9,051 bases of DNA from assembly GCA_023384315.1 (NCBI GenBank), contig JAHDWY010000133.1, forward strand, positions 1 through 9,051, written 5' to 3'. Positions 5,910 through 9,051 of the stretch are shown here, piece after piece (within the stretch, counting starts at the first letter, position 1; each line of letters opens with the position of its first letter). Source of the DNA: Candidatus Hydrogenedentota bacterium (lineage in GTDB: Bacteria > Hydrogenedentota > Hydrogenedentia > Hydrogenedentales > SLHB01). Both the position numbers and the translations under genes were made by a program. Under the pieces are notes generated by a model. That model saw only the letters and a program-made list of their open reading frames with translations, did no database searches and had not been told where the DNA came from.

Positions 5910-7828
5910 TTCGGAGCGCGCTTGGACGTGGGATGCTTGGCTTCGGAGCGGTGTTGCTGCTCGTTGTCGGTGCCTACGCACAGGACGATGAACGGATCGT
6001 GCGATTCCACAGCGATATCACGATCCTCGAGGACGCGAGCCTCACCGTCGTGGAGACCATCACGGTGCGATGCGCCCGCGATCAGATCCGGCGCGGGATC
6101 TACCGCGATTTCCCCACCCGATACCGCGGCAAATGGTACATCCCGGTCCGCGTGAAGTTTGAGATCGTCAGCCTGAAGCGCAACGGGAATCCGGAGCCGT
6201 ACCACACGGAAGACTTGTCAAACGGCGTGCGCACGTACTTCGGTAGCGAGAACGAACTTCTTTCCATCGGCGAGCATACCTATGAGTTCACGTACCAGAC
6301 CGATCGCCAGTTGGGATTCTTCGACGAACATGACGAACTCTACTGGAACGTGACCGGTACTGATTGGGATTTCCCCATCGACGACGCGAGTGCGACAGTT
6401 CACTTTCCCGGACCTGTTTCGTCGTCAAGAATCTCTACCGACGGATATACGGGGCCACAGGGTTCCAAGGAACAGGCGTACGAAGCTCAGATTGAGGATG
6501 ACGGTACGGTCGAATTCCGCGCGACCCGCGCGTTGGCTCCACACGAGGGGCTTACTATCGTTGCCGCCTTTCCAAAAGGCATGGTATCAGCGCCGGAGCC
6601 AAACGCCATCGCCAAAGAGATTGGCCGCGGCCTCTTGAAGGACTCCTCTCGTTTGACGGGGTTGCTGCTGGTATTCGCGTACTTCGTCATCGTGTGGTAC
6701 ATGTTCGGCCGCGATCCGGCGGCGGGACAGATCGTGCCGCAATCCGCGCCACCGAAGGGCATCAGCCCGGCGGCAGCGCGCTACATCGAGCGCATGGGTT
6801 TCGACAACATGGCGTTTACCGCGGCTCTTGTGAGCCTTTCGGTAAAGGGCTACGTCCAGATCATCGAAGAGGATGGCGAATATCGCATTGAGCAGGTACA
6901 ACCTCCGGCGGCGGACCTCCCATCGGAGGAGCGGAAGATCATGGAGAATCTACTTCCGGCCGGCATGGGAATTCGACTCGTTCGCCGGAACCATTCCCTC
7001 GTTTCCGGGGCCTTGACAGGGTGCAACAAGGCGCTAAAGAAGAGCTTTCAGAAATCCTATTTCATCACGAATACCAGATATTATCTACCCGGATTCCTCC
7101 TGTCGTTGGCCGTGCTTGTTGGGGCCGTCTTGTCCTTGCCCAAATCCAACGGCGCGCCGGTCATTTTCCTTTCCATTTGGTTGAGCATCTGGACGCTCGG
7201 CGTCGTCGCGCTGGCGACACAGGTCTACACACTATGGCGTGGCGTATTGACTGGAAAGGGTGGCATAGGCCAAGCCGTTTTCATGACCATTTTCTCGACG
7301 CCCTTCTTCATTGCGGAAGTGGTTGTCGGTGGCATCTTCGTTTACCAGGCGTCCTGGGTTGTGGTTGCCCTGATGATACTGCTGGTCGTCATGAACGTCG
7401 TGTTCTTCCGGTTGCTCAAGGCCCCTACCGGGTTAGGACGAAAAACGCTGGACGCCCTGGAAGGGTACAAGCAATATCTCTCCGGCGAGCGCTGGTCCCG
7501 TTATGGCGGATCGGCAGAAGATGTCACTCCGGCGATGTTCGAGGAGCACCTTGCCTACGCCATCGCGTTCGGCATCGAAGACGAATGGTCGAAGCGCTTC
7601 GACGGCGTCCTCGGCGCCAGCAGCAACGATCCCGACGCCGGACGGCCCCGTTGGTATCGCGGCAGCGGCTGGAACCATCGCAATCCTGCCCTGTTCGCCA
7701 CGGCATTGGGCGCTTCGCTTTCCACGGCGGTCGCGTCCTCTTCGACGGCGCCGGGTTCCTCCTCCGGTTCCGGCGGGGGCGGCTCCTCCGGCGGAGGGGG
7801 CGGCGGGGGAGGGGGCGGCGGCTGGTAA
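5906..7828 (+). CDS. DUF2207 membrane protein with glycine-rich C-terminus
   Basis: A 640-residue protein of the DUF2207 family (predicted membrane proteins; function not established). A signal peptide (about 1-25, cleavage near AYA-Q) leads to an extracytoplasmic beta-rich domain of about 220 residues with family motifs: ERIVRFHSDITILEDASLTV (29-48), RRGIYRDFPTRY (62-73), LYWNVTG (145-151), TVEFRA (201-206). Then come a membrane helix (about 251-267, ending YMFGRDP), a cytoplasmic segment (PPKGISPAAARYI, 282-294) resembling a winged-helix-like region, three or four more helices (about 393-411, 418-444, 456-480, 483-503), and the conserved YKQYLSGERWSRY...FEEHLAYAIAFGIEDEWSKRF region (521-565). 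The tail ends in a Gly/Ser run finishing GGGGGW, a common feature of this family. Length is normal and no defect is seen. It overlaps the channel stop by four bases and has a strong Shine-Dalgarno, so the two genes are probably co-expressed. A role with the channel is inference. Confidence 0.9.
   Translation: MIRSALGRGMLGFGAVLLLVVGAYAQDDERIVRFHSDITILEDASLTVVETITVRCARDQIRRGIYRDFPTRYRGKWYIPVRVKFEIVSLKRNGNPEPYHTEDLSNGVRTYFGSENELLSIGEHTYEFTYQTDRQLGFFDEHDELYWNVTGTDWDFPIDDASATVHFPGPVSSSRISTDGYTGPQGSKEQAYEAQIEDDGTVEFRATRALAPHEGLTIVAAFPKGMVSAPEPNAIAKEIGRGLLKDSSRLTGLLLVFAYFVIVWYMFGRDPAAGQIVPQSAPPKGISPAAARYIERMGFDNMAFTAALVSLSVKGYVQIIEEDGEYRIEQVQPPAADLPSEERKIMENLLPAGMGIRLVRRNHSLVSGALTGCNKALKKSFQKSYFITNTRYYLPGFLLSLAVLVGAVLSLPKSNGAPVIFLSIWLSIWTLGVVALATQVYTLWRGVLTGKGGIGQAVFMTIFSTPFFIAEVVVGGIFVYQASWVVVALMILLVVMNVVFFRLLKAPTGLGRKTLDALEGYKQYLSGERWSRYGGSAEDVTPAMFEEHLAYAIAFGIEDEWSKRFDGVLGASSNDPDAGRPRWYRGSGWNHRNPALFATALGASLSTAVASSSTAPGSSSGSGGGGSSGGGGGGGGGGGW
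7769..7822 (+). repeat. GGN-rich tract encoding the Gly/Ser tail
   Basis: A low-complexity run of mostly GGC and GGG codons at the 3' end of the DUF2207 gene encodes residues 622-639 (mostly Gly with two Ser). Such G-runs are prone to slippage and sequencing error and could form G-quadruplex-like structures on the coding strand. The frame stays intact to the stop at 7826. Confidence 0.8.
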
Positions 7829-7840
7829 CCGCGCCGGACT

Positions 7841-9051
7841 ATGATGGCGATCACCACCACTGGCGATACGATTGGCGGGCACGCGCTGACTGAAGAGTAC
7901 GCGCCCTTAGGCGGCAAGTACGACGAACTCCTCTCCGCTGACGGAACGGTGCGCGCGCAATGGGAGGCATATCTCCGCGAATTCCATAAGCTAAGTGCCG
8001 ACGACCTCGTCCGGGGCCGCGGCCAAGCAGCTCGGCTCATCGAAGAGAACGGCGTTACCTATAACGTCTACGGCGACCCGCAAGGCGTCAACCGGCCTTG
8101 GGCCTTGGACCTCGTCCCGCACATTCTCTCCTCCCCGGACTGGACCGCCATCGAAGCGGGCCTGAAGCAGCGCGCCGTCTTGCTCAACCTGATTCTGTCC
8201 GATTTGTACGGCGCGCAGACGCTGGTCAAGGAGCGGCGCATCCCGCCGGAGTTTATCTTCGCGAATCCGGCGTTTCTGCGACCCTGTCACGGGCTCAAAG
8301 CGCCGGACGACTCCTACCTTCAGTTCTATGCCGCCGACATGACACGGGGCGCCGGAGGTGACTGGTCGGTCATTTCCGATCGCACGCAGGCCCCGTCCGG
8401 CGCGGGATACGCCCTGGAAAACCGCATTGTTCTCTCGCGGGTCTTTCCGAATTTGATCCACGATTGCCGCGTCCAACGGTTGGCGTCGTTCTTCGAGCGC
8501 TTCCGCGAGCGGTTGCGATTCCTCGCGCCTCATAACCGCGAGAATCCCAACATCGTGCTGCTGACGCCCGGGCCCTTCAACGAAACCTATTTTGAGCACT
8601 CGTACCTGGCGCGTTACCTCGGATTCACGTTGGTCGAAGGCGAGGACTTGACCGTTCGCGACAACAGCGTGTTTCTGAAAACACTGGAAGGGCTGGAGCG
8701 CGTTGATGTCATTCTTCGCCGGCTGGACGACCACTTCTGCGATCCTCTTGAGTTCCACAGCGAATCCACCATCGGCGTCGTGGGGTTGTTGCAAGCGACC
8801 CACAGCGGCAACGTGGCCGTCGCGAACACGTTGGGGAGCGGCATTATCGAAGCTCCGGCCCTGCGCACCTTGTTGCCCGACCTGTGTCGCGTGCTGCTCG
8901 GTGAGGAACTGAAACTTCCATCGCTCAACACATGGTGGTGCGCGAACCCCGAGCATCTGGCGTATGTGAAGGAGCACATCGGCGAACTGCACATCGAGTC
9001 CGCTTTTCCGACGCGTCGCGCAGAGTCCGTATCCGTACCGGAACTGCAAAC
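7841..9051 (+). CDS. circularly permuted type 2 ATP-grasp protein (DUF404/DUF407), 3' end outside window
   Basis: The frame is open from tandem ATGs at 7841 and 7844 to the right edge: 403 codons plus two bases. Proteins of this family are predicted ATP-dependent carboxylate-amine (amide-bond) ligases; substrates are unknown. The family signature is strong throughout: KYDELLSADGTVRAQW (26-41), VTYNVYGD (72-79), RPWALDLVPHIL (85-96), the near-invariant SDRTQAPSGAGYALENR (179-195), LLTPGPFNETYFEHSYLARY (240-259), VEGEDLTVRD (265-274), VDVILRRLDDHFCDPLEF (288-305), NVAVANTLGSGIIEAPAL (324-341) and NTWWC (363-367). The start is 12 bases after the DUF2207 stop; no good Shine-Dalgarno lies close, and the G-rich stretch at 7807-7814 is too far, so coupling is likely. 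Family members are about 480 residues alone, or about 800 or more when fused to an alpha-E (DUF403) domain; which applies here cannot be seen. HIESAFP (384-390) differs from the VIKPAFP or VIRPAFP I recall as usual there. Confidence 0.93.
   Translation, partial: MMAITTTGDTIGGHALTEEYAPLGGKYDELLSADGTVRAQWEAYLREFHKLSADDLVRGRGQAARLIEENGVTYNVYGDPQGVNRPWALDLVPHILSSPDWTAIEAGLKQRAVLLNLILSDLYGAQTLVKERRIPPEFIFANPAFLRPCHGLKAPDDSYLQFYAADMTRGAGGDWSVISDRTQAPSGAGYALENRIVLSRVFPNLIHDCRVQRLASFFERFRERLRFLAPHNRENPNIVLLTPGPFNETYFEHSYLARYLGFTLVEGEDLTVRDNSVFLKTLEGLERVDVILRRLDDHFCDPLEFHSESTIGVVGLLQATHSGNVAVANTLGSGIIEAPALRTLLPDLCRVLLGEELKLPSLNTWWCANPEHLAYVKEHIGELHIESAFPTRRAESVSVPELQ

Noticed and set aside
7991..9049. 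352-residue open frame on the minus strand
   Set aside because: Shadow of the GC-rich ATP-grasp gene; the plus-strand frame carries unmistakable family motifs and the minus-strand product has none.

Overview
The window is GC-rich, densely coded bacterial DNA with six protein genes and one compact intergenic region (3271-3542) that carries repeats and a promoter. The source is probably a Gram-negative, inner-membrane-rich bacterium. It has a Na+-translocating NADH:quinone reductase (NQR), a lipobox-type ApbE, a signal-peptide-bearing MscS channel with a large predicted periplasmic part, and dispersed palindromic repeats. The gene mix and repeat style recall the PVC group or Hydrogenedentota-like lineages, but this is an impression from memory and no marker gene here proves it.

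Left block (1-1954, + strand): the 3' end of an NQR operon. It holds the C-terminal half of NqrF (the NADH/FAD subunit), then ApbE (the flavin transferase that attaches FMN covalently to NqrB and NqrC), then NqrM (a small four-cysteine membrane protein needed for NQR maturation). Gaps are 18 and 9 bases and each gene has its own Shine-Dalgarno sequence. The last subunit and two maturation factors are therefore probably made together; the other nqr genes should lie upstream, outside the window.

Middle (1951-3270, - strand): a membrane-anchored family 2 glycosyltransferase of the HpnB/CrtQ-like type. It converges on nqrM so tightly that the two stop codons overlap. Its 5' end faces a 272-base intergenic region with a short hairpin repeat (3316-3332), an 87-base REPIN-like element with perfect 29-base inverted arms (3369-3455), and a good sigma-70-type promoter (3475-3503) whose -35 box lies inside a 16-base palindrome.

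Right block (3543-9051, + strand): three tightly packed genes downstream of that promoter. They encode a coiled-coil MscS-family mechanosensitive channel, a DUF2207 membrane protein with a glycine-rich tail (start overlapping the channel stop as ATGA), and, 12 bases later, the first 403 residues of a circularly permuted type 2 ATP-grasp protein that runs off the right end. ATP-grasp proteins of this family are predicted amide/peptide-bond ligases, often accompanied by alpha-E (DUF403) and transglutaminase-like proteins. Linkage to a channel and a DUF2207 protein is the most unusual part of the window. Every gene belongs to a recognisable family, and I see no clear-cut new system in what is visible.
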